Positions 7,877 to 17,479 of a stretch of 49,572 bases of DNA are shown in pieces. The translations under genes and the position numbers were made by a program. Source of the stretch: Zetaproteobacteria bacterium CG_4_9_14_3_um_filter_54_145 (GTDB lineage Bacteria > Pseudomonadota > Zetaproteobacteria > Mariprofundales > Mariprofundaceae); NCBI GenBank assembly GCA_002791575.1, contig PFXI01000036.1, positions 1-49,572 of the forward strand, read 5' to 3'. Position 1 is the first letter of the stretch, and the number at the start of each line of letters is the position of its first letter. The notes below the pieces were generated by a model that had not been told where the DNA came from, searched no databases, and saw only the letters and a list, made by a program, of their open reading frames with translations.

Positions 7877-9334
7877 ATGTCTGGACTTAATATTGTATTC
7901 ATCGCTTCTGAAGCGTCACCATTGGCTAAAACCGGTGGTCTGGCTGATGTAGCTGGCTCTTTACCGCATGCACTCAAACATCTGGGTCATGATCTGACTG
8001 TGATCCTGCCTTTCTATCGCCGCCACTTGCATCAGGCTGGTATAGAGACCGCGCCACTGAATCAGACCATTGATATCTGGGCCGATGGCACGCAGCGCAG
8101 CTGCCCGCTGCATCAGGCTATATACGATGACTTGCGTTTTATTCTGGTGGAGCAGGATGACCTGTTCGACAGAGATGGCATCTACGGCCCGGCCGGCGGC
8201 GCCTATGATGATAATCTGCTGCGCTATCTGCTTTTCAGTCGTGTTGCGCTGGAGGCAGCCGCCAGACTCGATCGACCGGTAGATATCCTGCATTGCCACG
8301 ATTGGCAGACAGGCATGATCCCGGTTCTGTTAAAAACACAGTACCAGCATTATCCCAGCATTGCCCATGCAAAGACCGTATACACCATTCATAATCTTGC
8401 CTATCAGGGCTACTTCCCCGCCACCTGGATTCATCGCCTTGGTCTGCCATCGCATCATTATCACCCCGAAGGCTACGAATTCCATAGCCAGATCAACTGT
8501 ATGAAAGCTGCCATTGCCGATGCTGATGCCCTGACCACGGTCAGCCCCACCTATGCCGAAGAGATCCTGACCGCAGAATACGGTTGCCACATTGAGGGGT
8601 TCCTGCGCAATCACGCTTACAAACTCAGCGGCATCGTCAACGGCCTCGATATTGATCAGTGGGACCCGTCAACAGACAATGCTCTTGCCGCCACATTCGC
8701 AGCCGGACATATCGCCGGCAAGAAGCAGTGCAAGGAATCCTTGCAACAACAGTGCGGTCTGACTGTCTCGGCAGACACCCCCTTACTGGTATTGATTTCA
8801 CGCTTGGCCGACCAGAAAGGCATCGACCTGATGATGGCCAATGTGACGAAATGGGTGGATCGCGGCTATCAGATTGTGGTGCTGGGCTCAGGCGATACGG
8901 TTACCGAACACAGCCTGCATGCACTGGCCGACACCCATCCATCCAGCGTCTATTTCTGGCGCGGATTCAACGAAACACTGGCCCGCCAAATCTATGCCGG
9001 TGGTGACATATTCCTGATGCCTTCGCGCTTCGAGCCATGCGGTTTGGGCCAGTTGATGGCTATGCGTTACGGTACTGTACCGGTTGTACGTGCCACAGGT
9101 GGACTGAAAGATACAGTCATTGATCATGCCGCCTGCCCCGAGCATGCCACCGGTTTTCACTTTACCGATGCTACGCCTGAAGCCTTTGATGAGGCGCTGG
9201 AATCTGCCATCGCCTGCTATCGCCATCCCCATCACTGGTCGGATATCCGCACACGTGCTCTGAAACGGGATTCATCCTGGGAAGCATCTGCCGCAGCCTA
9301 TACACAGCTCTACAAGCATCTGCTGGAGCGCTGA
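7877..9334 (+). CDS. glgA: Glycogen synthase (ADP-glucose type, GT5)
   Basis: Transfers glucose from ADP-glucose to the growing alpha-1,4-glucan chain. At 485 residues it has the standard length. The N-terminal KTGGLADV motif (Lys-Thr-Gly-Gly) binds ADP-glucose, and other GT5 motifs are HCHDWQTGMIPV, VYTIHNLAYQG, GIVNGLDIDQWDP, and the C-terminal PSRFEPCGLGQLMAMRYGT. The ATG at 7877 follows a GGGGGG ribosome binding site. It is followed after 5 nt by a ROK sugar kinase, so the two probably form an operon for storage glucan and free glucose. No branching enzyme, ADP-glucose pyrophosphorylase or phosphorylase gene is in the window. Confidence 0.97.
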   Translation: MSGLNIVFIASEASPLAKTGGLADVAGSLPHALKHLGHDLTVILPFYRRHLHQAGIETAPLNQTIDIWADGTQRSCPLHQAIYDDLRFILVEQDDLFDRDGIYGPAGGAYDDNLLRYLLFSRVALEAAARLDRPVDILHCHDWQTGMIPVLLKTQYQHYPSIAHAKTVYTIHNLAYQGYFPATWIHRLGLPSHHYHPEGYEFHSQINCMKAAIADADALTTVSPTYAEEILTAEYGCHIEGFLRNHAYKLSGIVNGLDIDQWDPSTDNALAATFAAGHIAGKKQCKESLQQQCGLTVSADTPLLVLISRLADQKGIDLMMANVTKWVDRGYQIVVLGSGDTVTEHSLHALADTHPSSVYFWRGFNETLARQIYAGGDIFLMPSRFEPCGLGQLMAMRYGTVPVVRATGGLKDTVIDHAACPEHATGFHFTDATPEAFDEALESAIACYRHPHHWSDIRTRALKRDSSWEASAAAYTQLYKHLLER

Positions 9335-9339
9335 GCAGC

Positions 9340-10245
9340 ATGCCTAATGTGCTGGCTGCCGATATCGGCGGCACCAATATTCGCGCTGCAATTATTGATG
9401 CAGCAGGATCCATTCTGCACGAGCAGCGTGTCGAAGCGCACCTTAGCGACCCGGACCTTAGTGCTGCAGATATCGTCAGCACGATTGAAACTGTGCTGCG
9501 CCCCATGCTGCATCACGATACAAAGGCTGTAGGCCTGGGCTTCCCCGGTTTTTTTCGCGGAGACAGTGGCATACTCGCAGCCTCTCCCAACCTGCCCAAC
9601 ATCAGAGAGTTGGCGCTGGCTGATACCCTGCACCGGGCGATGGGTATCCCTGTAGCGGCACAGAATGACGCATTATGCGCTGCAATCGGCGAGCATCGTT
9701 TTGGCATCGGCCGGGGTGTAGAAAACCTGTTGCATATTACGCTCGGAACCGGCGTTGGCGGTGGCCTGATCCTGAATGAGCATGCATGGACAGGCGAGCA
9801 CGGCATGGCTATGGAGTTCGGGCACCTGCGCGTCGCAGACGAGCGCCTCTGTGGCTGCGGATTGAACGGTTGCCTGGAGACATATGCTTCGGCTACAGCT
9901 GTCTGTAACAGTTATACCAAAGCCACCGGTGAAGCATGCCGTAGCGATGAGATCTATCAACGCGCCTGTAGCGGTGATGAACAGGCAAAAAACGTTATCG
10001 AACAGGCCGGTCATTATCTGGGTGCAGCCATTGCTGAAGCGATCAAGTTGTTGGATCTGCATACCGTCTGCATCAGCGGCGGCCTGACCGGCGCATGGCC
10101 TATCCTCTACCCTGCCCTGATAAATACATTAAATGCGCGACTGATTCCACCTATGCGAAGCAGTGTCAACGTCTGTCAAACCAGCCTTGGCGACAACGCC
10201 GGCCTACTCGGTGCTGCTGTCATTGCCCGCAACATGCACAGATAG
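9340..10245 (+). CDS. ROK-family sugar kinase (probable glucokinase)
   Basis: A 301-residue ROK protein. The phosphate-binding ADIGGTNIRAAI is at the N terminus, and the sugar-binding region includes QNDALCAAIGEHRFGIG and GTGVGGGLILN. The ROK zinc motif CGCGLNGCLETYAS follows EFGHLRV. Such enzymes phosphorylate glucose or related hexoses with ATP. Lying 5 nt behind glgA and divergent from pgi, it most plausibly feeds glucose into glucose 6-phosphate. N-acetylglucosamine or N-acetylmannosamine kinase activity cannot be excluded from sequence alone. The first codons overlap no other gene and a GAGCAG lies just before the ATG. Confidence 0.85.
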   Translation: MPNVLAADIGGTNIRAAIIDAAGSILHEQRVEAHLSDPDLSAADIVSTIETVLRPMLHHDTKAVGLGFPGFFRGDSGILAASPNLPNIRELALADTLHRAMGIPVAAQNDALCAAIGEHRFGIGRGVENLLHITLGTGVGGGLILNEHAWTGEHGMAMEFGHLRVADERLCGCGLNGCLETYASATAVCNSYTKATGEACRSDEIYQRACSGDEQAKNVIEQAGHYLGAAIAEAIKLLDLHTVCISGGLTGAWPILYPALINTLNARLIPPMRSSVNVCQTSLGDNAGLLGAAVIARNMHR

Positions 10246-10340
10246 CTACACTGCTGATTGATTGCGCAAGCCTGTCAGATCATATTATGGTTATCGAATA
10301 AGCTCAAATTTTGACAGCAATATCTCCACAACCGGCAACA

Positions 10341-12446
10341 TCACCCGTCGACATCCTGGTAAAAGCAGAAATGGTTTTTACCGCTGTTTTTCACAGCATA
10401 CATCGCAATATCCGCCTTGCTGAGCAGCGCTTTGCATGTATCAGCATCACCCGGAAACAGGGAGATACCGATACTGCAACCGATCGTGCATTTGCTGTCG
10501 ATTTCAGGGTATGGGGCGGAAACGTTAGCAATGATCAACGCCGCTTTTTCTGCCGCGTTACCGGCCGCTTGCAGAGCGGGCAGGATTACGGCGAATTCAT
10601 CACCGCCCAGCCGCGCTACCGTATCAACTTCGCGCACACTGCCAAGTAAACGCGCGGCAACCGTCTGCAACAGCAGATCCCCCGCCTCGTGTCCCAGCGA
10701 ATCATTAATCTCCTTGAATCCATCCAGATCGATAAACATCAGCGCCAGCTGCGAGCCGTTACGATGGGCCAGCGTCAGCGACTGAGTCAGCCGATCATGG
10801 AACAGGGCCCGGTTAGGTAAACGGGTCAGGTGATCAAAATGGGCCATATCACGGATCTTCTCTTCGGCTTGTTTACGCTCCGAGATGTCGCGGGTGATAC
10901 CGACAAAGCGGCGGACACTGTCGATCATCACCTCACTTATTGCCAGATCCATCGGAAAGGTGGATCCATCCTTGCGCAGACCCGTTACCTCGCGTCCTGT
11001 GTCGATCACTTTTTTCTCGCCTGTTGTCATATAATGGTGGAGGTAACCATCATGCTCACTGTGATACGGCTCCGGCATCAGCATCTTCACATTCCTGCCA
11101 AGCACTTCATCATCGGCATAGCCAAAAAGCGCCCTTGCCGATGCATTGAATGATTCAATGCTGCCGTCTGCCGTGATAGTGATAATGCCATCGACAATGT
11201 TATCGATCACAGCAGCCAGTTTATCAGTCTGCAGCGCTACCTCCCGCTCCAGCTTCTCGGTGGCATACTGCTGCTTCTCGGCAAAATCGTTTATCGCTTC
11301 GTAGAGCGTACGCAGCTCATCCTCTGCCGATACCGCATCAACCCGCATCGTCAAATCGCCGGCCTGTAGCGCCCGCGTGGCCTCAGCCAGCCTGACAACT
11401 GGCCTGACGATTTTTCGCGACACAAACGAGAGAATCAGAAAAAACAGCAGCGTGCAAATGATAAAGCTGATCAACACCATGCCTTTGAACATCGATGCGT
11501 TAGCTGAAAAGACCACGTCTCTCGGCACATGCAGGATCAGCAGCCAGTAACGGTTATGTTGCCCCGGTGAGAAGTAGATGCGCTGAAACCCGTCAAGTTC
11601 TCCATGATTAGTATCAAATCTGATAAATTGATCCTGTCTGGATGCGATTGCAGCCATCTCCGGCTCAACATCTGAAAGCCGGTCATGTTTACCCAACTCC
11701 CATGCAAATGTTTTGGCAGCGTCACTGTGTTTGATGAAGTAGCCCCTGTCATTGGCAATATGACGTCGCGTGCCATTGGCTTCCGATTGAATCATACTGA
11801 ACAGCTGATCTGAAAAGATATTGATGACAATCAGACCGATGGTATGACCATCGCTATCAAAAGCAGGTGTTGCCATTCTGAGTACCGGTGTATGCGGCAG
11901 TTGAATCTTGCCTTGCTCACGGTACAGGGTGACGTCGGACAGATAGATCTGACCTTCTTTCAGCTTGAGCGTTTGCCTCACATAGTCTGTACCTGATTTG
12001 TCCTGCAGCGCATCCTCGGCCGTAATCCGGACAACTCCGCTTACACCTCGTTCACCCCTGACCAGCTCATTGCCCTCTACGTCAATATATCTGATTTGAA
12101 AGAATTGCGGGTGATTCAACAGGAATGCCCTAAAAATTACAGCCAGTCGCTGACGCCACAGCTGCAGCGTATCACCATTTTCCGGATCAATACCCTGATG
12201 CATGCGGGCTCGAATAATAGCTGTAATCGGTGGCACATCGCGCAACGCCATCAAATTATTTCTATCGGATTGCAACCCTTGTTCTATGCGTTCTTTCAGT
12301 GCAATCAGTTTGTCCTGTTCATTCTGCATGGCAATGCTTTTGGCCTGCCAATAACTGGTATAACTGCTGACAAGCAGCACCATAAACAGCAGACCCGACA
12401 GGGAGAGTGCTGTTTTACCGCGCAGGCCAAACCTTGCGCGACTCAT
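10341..12446 (-). CDS. Membrane sensor diguanylate cyclase (Cache-HAMP-PAS-GGDEF)
   Basis: A 701-residue protein expected to make cyclic di-GMP in response to an external signal. From the N terminus: membrane helix ~12-30, a ~280-residue periplasmic double-Cache-like domain (IRYIDVEGNELVRGERG and APAFDSDGHTIGLIVINI-type segments), a second helix ~318-342, HAMP (~343-395), PAS (IDNIVDGIITITADG to VGITRDISERKQAEE), and GGDEF. The catalytic RLGGDEFAVILP is intact, and the inhibitory site REVD sits exactly five residues before GGDEF, so product feedback is likely. No EAL domain is present. It stands alone: 95 nt after the sugar kinase (convergent) and 260 nt from the GST gene. Confidence 0.92.
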   Translation of the reverse strand: MSRARFGLRGKTALSLSGLLFMVLLVSSYTSYWQAKSIAMQNEQDKLIALKERIEQGLQSDRNNLMALRDVPPITAIIRARMHQGIDPENGDTLQLWRQRLAVIFRAFLLNHPQFFQIRYIDVEGNELVRGERGVSGVVRITAEDALQDKSGTDYVRQTLKLKEGQIYLSDVTLYREQGKIQLPHTPVLRMATPAFDSDGHTIGLIVINIFSDQLFSMIQSEANGTRRHIANDRGYFIKHSDAAKTFAWELGKHDRLSDVEPEMAAIASRQDQFIRFDTNHGELDGFQRIYFSPGQHNRYWLLILHVPRDVVFSANASMFKGMVLISFIICTLLFFLILSFVSRKIVRPVVRLAEATRALQAGDLTMRVDAVSAEDELRTLYEAINDFAEKQQYATEKLEREVALQTDKLAAVIDNIVDGIITITADGSIESFNASARALFGYADDEVLGRNVKMLMPEPYHSEHDGYLHHYMTTGEKKVIDTGREVTGLRKDGSTFPMDLAISEVMIDSVRRFVGITRDISERKQAEEKIRDMAHFDHLTRLPNRALFHDRLTQSLTLAHRNGSQLALMFIDLDGFKEINDSLGHEAGDLLLQTVAARLLGSVREVDTVARLGGDEFAVILPALQAAGNAAEKAALIIANVSAPYPEIDSKCTIGCSIGISLFPGDADTCKALLSKADIAMYAVKNSGKNHFCFYQDVDG

Positions 12447-12705
12447 GCCTTCAGCTCAGCCATAGCGGCGCTTCATCATGGCATCCCTGACCACTATCAA
12501 ACAAGCCATCAATTGCCATGCATCAACAGTTGTCGTGACATTGATTTCATCATCGCCCCCCCGGCCTGATCGGGCATGTTTGCAAGCAACTACAGTGAAA
12601 CCCGCTCGATTTGATCGTGAGGATAGATGCAGCCCTGCCCATACTGCTCAATCTCCCGCATACGGGCCGGATTGCAAACTATTGCGCACAGAGAAGCGAT
12701 TGCCG

Positions 12706-13347
12706 CTAAAACAGCATCTGTTCCCGATCACCCGCTTGCCACTGTGGATAACGCATCATCACCGCCCCGAAAAGATCGCTCTCCAGCCATAGCTGTAGCC
12801 ATGCATGCAGATGCCCGAACGGTGTCGCTGCAAACCAGCGCGGATCCACAGCGGCAAACTGGCGCACAAAGGGAAACAGCGCGACATCGGCCAGACTTGC
12901 CTGTTTACCACACAGATACGGCTGTGCACCCAGACATTGATCAAGCTCTGCAAGGCATAGCACTGCCTGCTGCCGGTGGACAATTGCATCGCTCTGCGGG
13001 CCGAAACGCTCGGGATATTTATAGCGATCCAGATGATATTTAAAATAGCCGTCGTTGCGTGCAATCAGAGGCGCTGCATCTCTGCTTTGCAACCAGCCAT
13101 CAGGGTCATGCTGTGCCAGCGCCCAATGCATAATCTGCAGACTCTCGTCGATAACCGTGCCATCCGGCAGTAGCAGTACAGGCACTGTAGCCCTGGCAGA
13201 AAGGCTCAGCATCTGCTCCGGCTTATCACGGAGCAAGACCTCCCTGATGCTGCAACGGATTCCGGCATAGTGCAGTGCCATGCGCGCACGTATGGCATAG
13301 GGACAACGACGAAAGCTGTAGAGAAGTGGTCTGCTTATATCGCTCAA
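12706..13347 (-). CDS. Glutathione S-transferase-like protein
   Basis: A 213-residue protein with a thioredoxin-like N-terminal domain (LLYSFRRCPYAIRARMALHYAGI, then ATVPVLLLPDGTVIDESLQIM) and an all-helical C-terminal domain (QPYLCGKQASLADVALFPFVRQFA). The cis-proline TVPVLLL and the ES glutathione-binding pair are visible. The RCPYAIRAR start resembles CPYC/glutaredoxin-2-like GSTs with a single Cys. The only start that keeps the first strand is TTG at 13347, overlapping the apaG stop by 4 nt (TTGA), so the pair is translationally coupled. Its substrate is unknown. Confidence 0.82.
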   Translation of the reverse strand: MSDISRPLLYSFRRCPYAIRARMALHYAGIRCSIREVLLRDKPEQMLSLSARATVPVLLLPDGTVIDESLQIMHWALAQHDPDGWLQSRDAAPLIARNDGYFKYHLDRYKYPERFGPQSDAIVHRQQAVLCLAELDQCLGAQPYLCGKQASLADVALFPFVRQFAAVDPRWFAATPFGHLHAWLQLWLESDLFGAVMMRYPQWQAGDREQMLF

Positions 13348-13730
13348 TTCAGGCTGCGCGGAACCGCCAGCGTAAAGGGTAAAACCTGTGCATCAAATGA
13401 GTCACCATCTGCGCATAGCATCTGGTAGCTGCCCTGCATGCAGCCGACAGCGGTTTCCAACACACAGAAACTGCTGTAACAGTGCTCTTCCCCCGGCTCG
13501 ATCAACGGCTGCTCACCGATCACCCCATCACCGCGCACCTCTTCAATTTTCCCGTCGGCATCAGTGATATGCCAGTGACGCGAGATCAGCTGAGCCGCTT
13601 GCGATCCATTATTTTTTATACAGACATGGTAGATGAACACATAGCGATTTTGCCGGGCATCGGAATGCTCTGCGGCATACTCGGTCTGTACATCCACATC
13701 GATTTTATGGTCTGATTTATTCACAGCCAC
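13344..13730 (-). CDS. apaG: ApaG protein
   Basis: A 128-residue protein that matches ApaG over its whole length: VDVQTEYAAEHSD, RYVFIYHVCIKNNGSQAAQLISRHWHITDADG, VRGDGVIGEQPLIEPGE and YSSFCVLETAVGCMQGSYQM. ApaG has a fibronectin-III-like fold; in Enterobacteria it lies beside apaH and ksgA and has been linked to divalent cation efflux and nucleotide metabolism, but its biochemical role is not settled. Here it is coupled to a GST gene and lies 77 nt after recJ. The start is GTG at 13730 with no strong ribosome binding site. Confidence 0.93.
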   Translation of the reverse strand: MAVNKSDHKIDVDVQTEYAAEHSDARQNRYVFIYHVCIKNNGSQAAQLISRHWHITDADGKIEEVRGDGVIGEQPLIEPGEEHCYSSFCVLETAVGCMQGSYQMLCADGDSFDAQVLPFTLAVPRSLN

Positions 13731-13807
13731 ACGATAGCAGCGCAGGCTCCGTTATTCACACCAGAGGTATTAAGGGCTTTAGCTGCAGACAATGAATACA
13801 TCATGAC

Positions 13808-15502
13808 TTAATGCGACAGCACATCTTCGATGATAAATTGAATTGCATGACCACCACGGTAGTCATCCTTTTGCAACTGACCGATCAGCGACACGGTCAT
13901 GCCCTGCTCAATACTCCCGTTCAATGGACCTGCTCCAAAGATGATACCATCAAGCCAGCGCTGACCATCGGTAAGCTTCAAACGCACAACATTTCCCTTC
14001 AGGTTCCGACGCTCGGCAATCTGCATATCCTTTAACAACCACAAACAGGGCGGATTGGCGCGCCCGAACGGCTCAAAGCGACTCAGTCTCTCAGCCAGAC
14101 CAACATGCATGGCTCCGGCCTCGAGTACGCCGTCAATGGCCTGAATTGAATGATCTGCTGCATGCTGCGACTGATCCCGTACCGCTTGCGCAAATGCTGT
14201 GACAAACCCTTCCCACTGGCCGCTTTTGATCGAGCCACCTCCGGCACCGGCATGGCCGCCAAAGCCGTCGAGGTGGTGCGAGCACGCATTCAGCAGTTCA
14301 CCAATGTGGTAGCCCTTCATGCCGCGCAGCGAGAGGCGGATATCACCATCCGGCGTGATAAAACCTACAGCTGCAGGCTTGCCATGTTTGCGTGCCAGGC
14401 GACCGGCCGCCAGCCCCACTACACCTGCATGCCAGCGTTCATCGAAGACAGCCAGTACAGATGTATCTGCAAGCTTTTCTTCAGCCTGCTTGAACACCTC
14501 CGCCTCCACCTTGCGTCGCTCTTTATTGCTCACATCCAGCTCTTCAGCCAGAGCCGACGCCTCCAGTGCATCTGCGGTGGAGAGCAACCGCATGGCTGCT
14601 TCACCATGCTGCATGCGGCCGGCGGCATTGATACGCGGTGCCAGATGAAAACCGATCGTTTCAGCGGTCACAGCCTTGTTTACCCGCGCTACCTGCATCA
14701 GTGCCGCCATACCGACTGACGGGGCCGTGTTCAGGCGTTGCAGACCGTGCGCCACCAGCACGCGGTTCACACCAATCAGATCCATGACATCGGCAACCGT
14801 CGCCACTGCCACCCGGTCCAACAGTATGCGCAAATCATATGCGGGGCGTTCCCCCTGATCGTCCAGCTTCTTCCACACAGCCATCAGCAGAAAAAATGCC
14901 ACACCGGTCCCGCACAGCCGTCTTTCGGCAAAGCCACAGTCAGCCCTTGCCGGATTGAGCAGTGCGAATGCGGCCGGCAGCGTTGCTTCAGGCAGATGAT
15001 GATCGGAGATTATCAGGTCAAAACCGAGACGCGTTGCCTCTTCACAGGCGTCAAAACAGGTCGTGCCGGTATCCACGCTGAGTCCCATCCGACAGGCGGA
15101 TTCGGCGACGACCTTGCGTACAGACTCCACACCGATACCGTGACCGTCATCCGCCCTGTGCGGGATAGAAAAGGAGACCTCGGCACCGGCAGCACGCAAC
15201 GCCTCAACCAGTATAGCCGTACCATTAACACCGTCTGCATCAAAATCACCAAAGATGTGTATGGCTTCACCATCAGTGAGCGCGCGAGCAATACGTGTTG
15301 CCGCCTTCTCCATATCCTGCATAGCGAACGGATCGGGCAGATCAGCAAGGCGGGGCGAAAAGAATGGGTCAGACTCCGCCAGCCCGCGCGCAGCCAGCAA
15401 GCCCTGCCATGCCGCAAGCGGATCAGCCGCCGTTAACGGGCCGTGACGCCAGCCTAGCGTGCGCCCTTTGGCAGTGCGCCCCTCGGGCAGGGAAACAGTC
15501 AT
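13808..15502 (-). CDS. recJ: Single-stranded-DNA-specific exonuclease RecJ
   Basis: A 564-residue 5'-3' ssDNA exonuclease for recombination and mismatch repair. DHH-domain motifs are visible: IFGDFDADGVNGTAIL (motif I), SVDTGTTCFDACEEA, IISDHHLP (DHH, motif III) and LNPARADCGF. The DHHA1 domain carries GGHAGAGGGSI. The C-terminal OB domain follows (LRLSRFEPFGRANPPCLWLL region to the end). The ATG overlaps the stop of the rpfE-like gene by 4 nt (ATGA). Adjacency of recJ to rpfE is known from Xanthomonas and other proteobacteria. Length and motifs are normal. Confidence 0.96.
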   Translation of the reverse strand: MTVSLPEGRTAKGRTLGWRHGPLTAADPLAAWQGLLAARGLAESDPFFSPRLADLPDPFAMQDMEKAATRIARALTDGEAIHIFGDFDADGVNGTAILVEALRAAGAEVSFSIPHRADDGHGIGVESVRKVVAESACRMGLSVDTGTTCFDACEEATRLGFDLIISDHHLPEATLPAAFALLNPARADCGFAERRLCGTGVAFFLLMAVWKKLDDQGERPAYDLRILLDRVAVATVADVMDLIGVNRVLVAHGLQRLNTAPSVGMAALMQVARVNKAVTAETIGFHLAPRINAAGRMQHGEAAMRLLSTADALEASALAEELDVSNKERRKVEAEVFKQAEEKLADTSVLAVFDERWHAGVVGLAAGRLARKHGKPAAVGFITPDGDIRLSLRGMKGYHIGELLNACSHHLDGFGGHAGAGGGSIKSGQWEGFVTAFAQAVRDQSQHAADHSIQAIDGVLEAGAMHVGLAERLSRFEPFGRANPPCLWLLKDMQIAERRNLKGNVVRLKLTDGQRWLDGIIFGAGPLNGSIEQGMTVSLIGQLQKDDYRGGHAIQFIIEDVLSH

Positions 15503-16404
15503 AGCAACGACTGCAGTGTTGTTAACAGAGCGGTCTCATCGCTGACAGACTTCGGCTGCCAGTCTGGTCTTCCGAAGCCCGGCAACCATGACTTTTTCAA
15601 TACCAGCGCATACCCCTCTCCTGCCAGCACTAGCGTTGCCGGCAGATCGCTACCGGATTGCAGCAGCAGATCCAGCTGTGCGGCATCGCTGATCATCAGG
15701 GCGGCATCCTTGCCTTCAACAATCGACTGCAGAAACGGATTACGTGTAGCCACATGCAGATGCTGCGGCTCAATGGCCTGCGGCCAGTCGCTGGCACCCC
15801 ACAGCCAGAGACCGTTGATATCCGGTTCCTGACGTTCGTGGCGCTCTTCAGATGGGTGCTGAAACAACAGCATTTGCAATTCGGACAACAGACGATCGAG
15901 CCTGCCGCCATCCTCGCCGTCATGATGACGATCCGGTAACAGGTGGCCTGCAATGGCGGCGAAACTGTCTGGATATGCAGCCAGTGGTTCCCTGCATGCC
16001 AATAACAGGGCTGCCCCCACATGCATCAGCTGCATCTGCTCTTCGCCAAGTAGTGGGTTAATGATGGCGCAGAGGCGCACGGCATCATCCGCGGTCCATG
16101 CCAATTGCCCTTCCGGTAGAACGCGCACAGAATCGCGCATCAGCTGTGCATGATAGGGTGATGCTACCCAGACCTGTCTGGTGCCTGCTGGCAGTGATGC
16201 ACCGGCCTCTGCAGCCAGCAATGCTGCAGGTGTGACCTGCCCCAGTGCCGCGTACCAGGCAAGCGGATTCTTGCCTGCACAGGCGTACCACTGACGCCTT
16301 CTGCCGGAAAACTGCTTCTGCCATAACAGCACATCAGGATGGCATTGAACGCCATCCTGATGTTTAAGCAATGCATCCGTAACGATCAGGATATCAACAC
16401 TCAC
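15499..16404 (-). CDS. RpfE-like protein (phosphoglycerate-mutase-like family)
   Basis: A 301-residue protein. The segment RLDRLLSELQMLLFQHP, then INGLWLWGAS, is the hallmark of the RpfE/COG4255 family, often described as cofactor-independent phosphoglycerate mutase-like. In Xanthomonas rpfE lies beside recJ in the diffusible-signal-factor locus, but a direct signalling role for RpfE has not been fixed. Here too it is coupled to recJ. The start is GTG at 16404, 6 nt after thrC, with no obvious ribosome binding site, so translational coupling to thrC is likely. I did not see a complete metal-binding set for a functional mutase, and the function remains unknown. Confidence 0.72.
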   Translation of the reverse strand: MSVDILIVTDALLKHQDGVQCHPDVLLWQKQFSGRRRQWYACAGKNPLAWYAALGQVTPAALLAAEAGASLPAGTRQVWVASPYHAQLMRDSVRVLPEGQLAWTADDAVRLCAIINPLLGEEQMQLMHVGAALLLACREPLAAYPDSFAAIAGHLLPDRHHDGEDGGRLDRLLSELQMLLFQHPSEERHERQEPDINGLWLWGASDWPQAIEPQHLHVATRNPFLQSIVEGKDAALMISDAAQLDLLLQSGSDLPATLVLAGEGYALVLKKSWLPGFGRPDWQPKSVSDETALLTTLQSLL

Positions 16405-16410
16405 GCGCGA

Positions 16411-17469
16411 TTACGACTCGAGCGCTTTGCGTACCGCCGACTCATTGGCATCAATAGTCACCGGTGTCGGGATGCCCTGCATCGCCGTATCCGGATCTTT
16501 CAGGCCGTTGCCGGTCAGGGTGCAGACAATGGTCGCACCCGGCTGGAAGTAGCCGGCTTTGTTCAGTTTGATGATGCCGGCGACAGAAGCGGCAGAAGCC
16601 GGTTCACAAAATACGCCTTCCAGACATGCCAGCATATTGTACGCCTCGAGAATCTCTTCATCGGTCACGGCATCAATACAGCCACCGGATTCATCACGCG
16701 CCTCTTCAGCCTGCTTCCATGATGCCGGCTTGCCAATGCGAATAGCAGTAGCAATCGTTTCAGGATTATCGATCGGATAGCCCAGTACAATCGGTGCGGA
16801 ACCCGCAGCCTGGAAACCGAGCATTTTCGGTACTGTTTTGGCTATGCGCTTTTCCTGATACTCTTTATAGCCCATCCAGTAAGCGGTGATATTACCGGCA
16901 TTACCGACAGGCAGCGCATGGTAATCCGGTGCAAAACCGAGCTCATCGACAATTTCGAACGAGGCTGTTTTCTGACCCTGAATACGGTAAGGGTTGACCG
17001 AGTTGACCAGTGAAATAGAGCCATCGGCCGAGATTTCACGCACCAGTTCCAGTGCATCATCAAAGTTGCCGCGGATCTGAATCACCCTGGCACCATAACG
17101 CATACCCTGGCTCATCTTGCCGAGTGCAATCTTGCCATCCGGAATCAGCACATAGGCTTCCATGCCGGAGTTGGCGGCATAGGCTGCCGCGGAGGCCGAT
17201 GTATTGCCGGTAGAGGCGCAGATAATCTTGCGTGACCCGCTATTATACGCCTGCGTCACCGCCATGGTCATGCCACGATCCTTGAATGAACCTGTCGGGT
17301 TCAGCCCTTCGAACTTGAGAAAGATATTCAGTTCAGGATTGATGGCATTGCGCAGATTGTGCGACTCATGCAGCGGCGTGTTGCCTTCATACAGCGTGAT
17401 TACCGCATCATCTTTGCCAATGGGCAGAAAAGCGCGATAACGGTTAATAATTCCTTCGTATCTAGGCAT
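16411..17469 (-). CDS. thrC: Threonine synthase
   Basis: A 352-residue PLP enzyme converting O-phosphohomoserine to threonine. The PLP lysine is K63 in [27 protein letters not shown] binds the phosphate of PLP, and [18 protein letters not shown] and [12 protein letters not shown] follow. The size places it in the shorter class found in many bacteria, not the long fungal/E. coli-type. The start at 17469 has AAGGAA 7 nt upstream and lies 10 nt after hom, forming an alaC-hom-thrC unit. The rpfE-like gene follows at once. Confidence 0.96.
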   Translation of the reverse strand: MPRYEGIINRYRAFLPIGKDDAVITLYEGNTPLHESHNLRNAINPELNIFLKFEGLNPTGSFKDRGMTMAVTQAYNSGSRKIICASTGNTSASAAAYAANSGMEAYVLIPDGKIALGKMSQGMRYGARVIQIRGNFDDALELVREISADGSISLVNSVNPYRIQGQKTASFEIVDELGFAPDYHALPVGNAGNITAYWMGYKEYQEKRIAKTVPKMLGFQAAGSAPIVLGYPIDNPETIATAIRIGKPASWKQAEEARDESGGCIDAVTDEEILEAYNMLACLEGVFCEPASAASVAGIIKLNKAGYFQPGATIVCTLTGNGLKDPDTAMQGIPTPVTIDANESAVRKALES

Positions 17470-17479
17470 GGTGCATTCC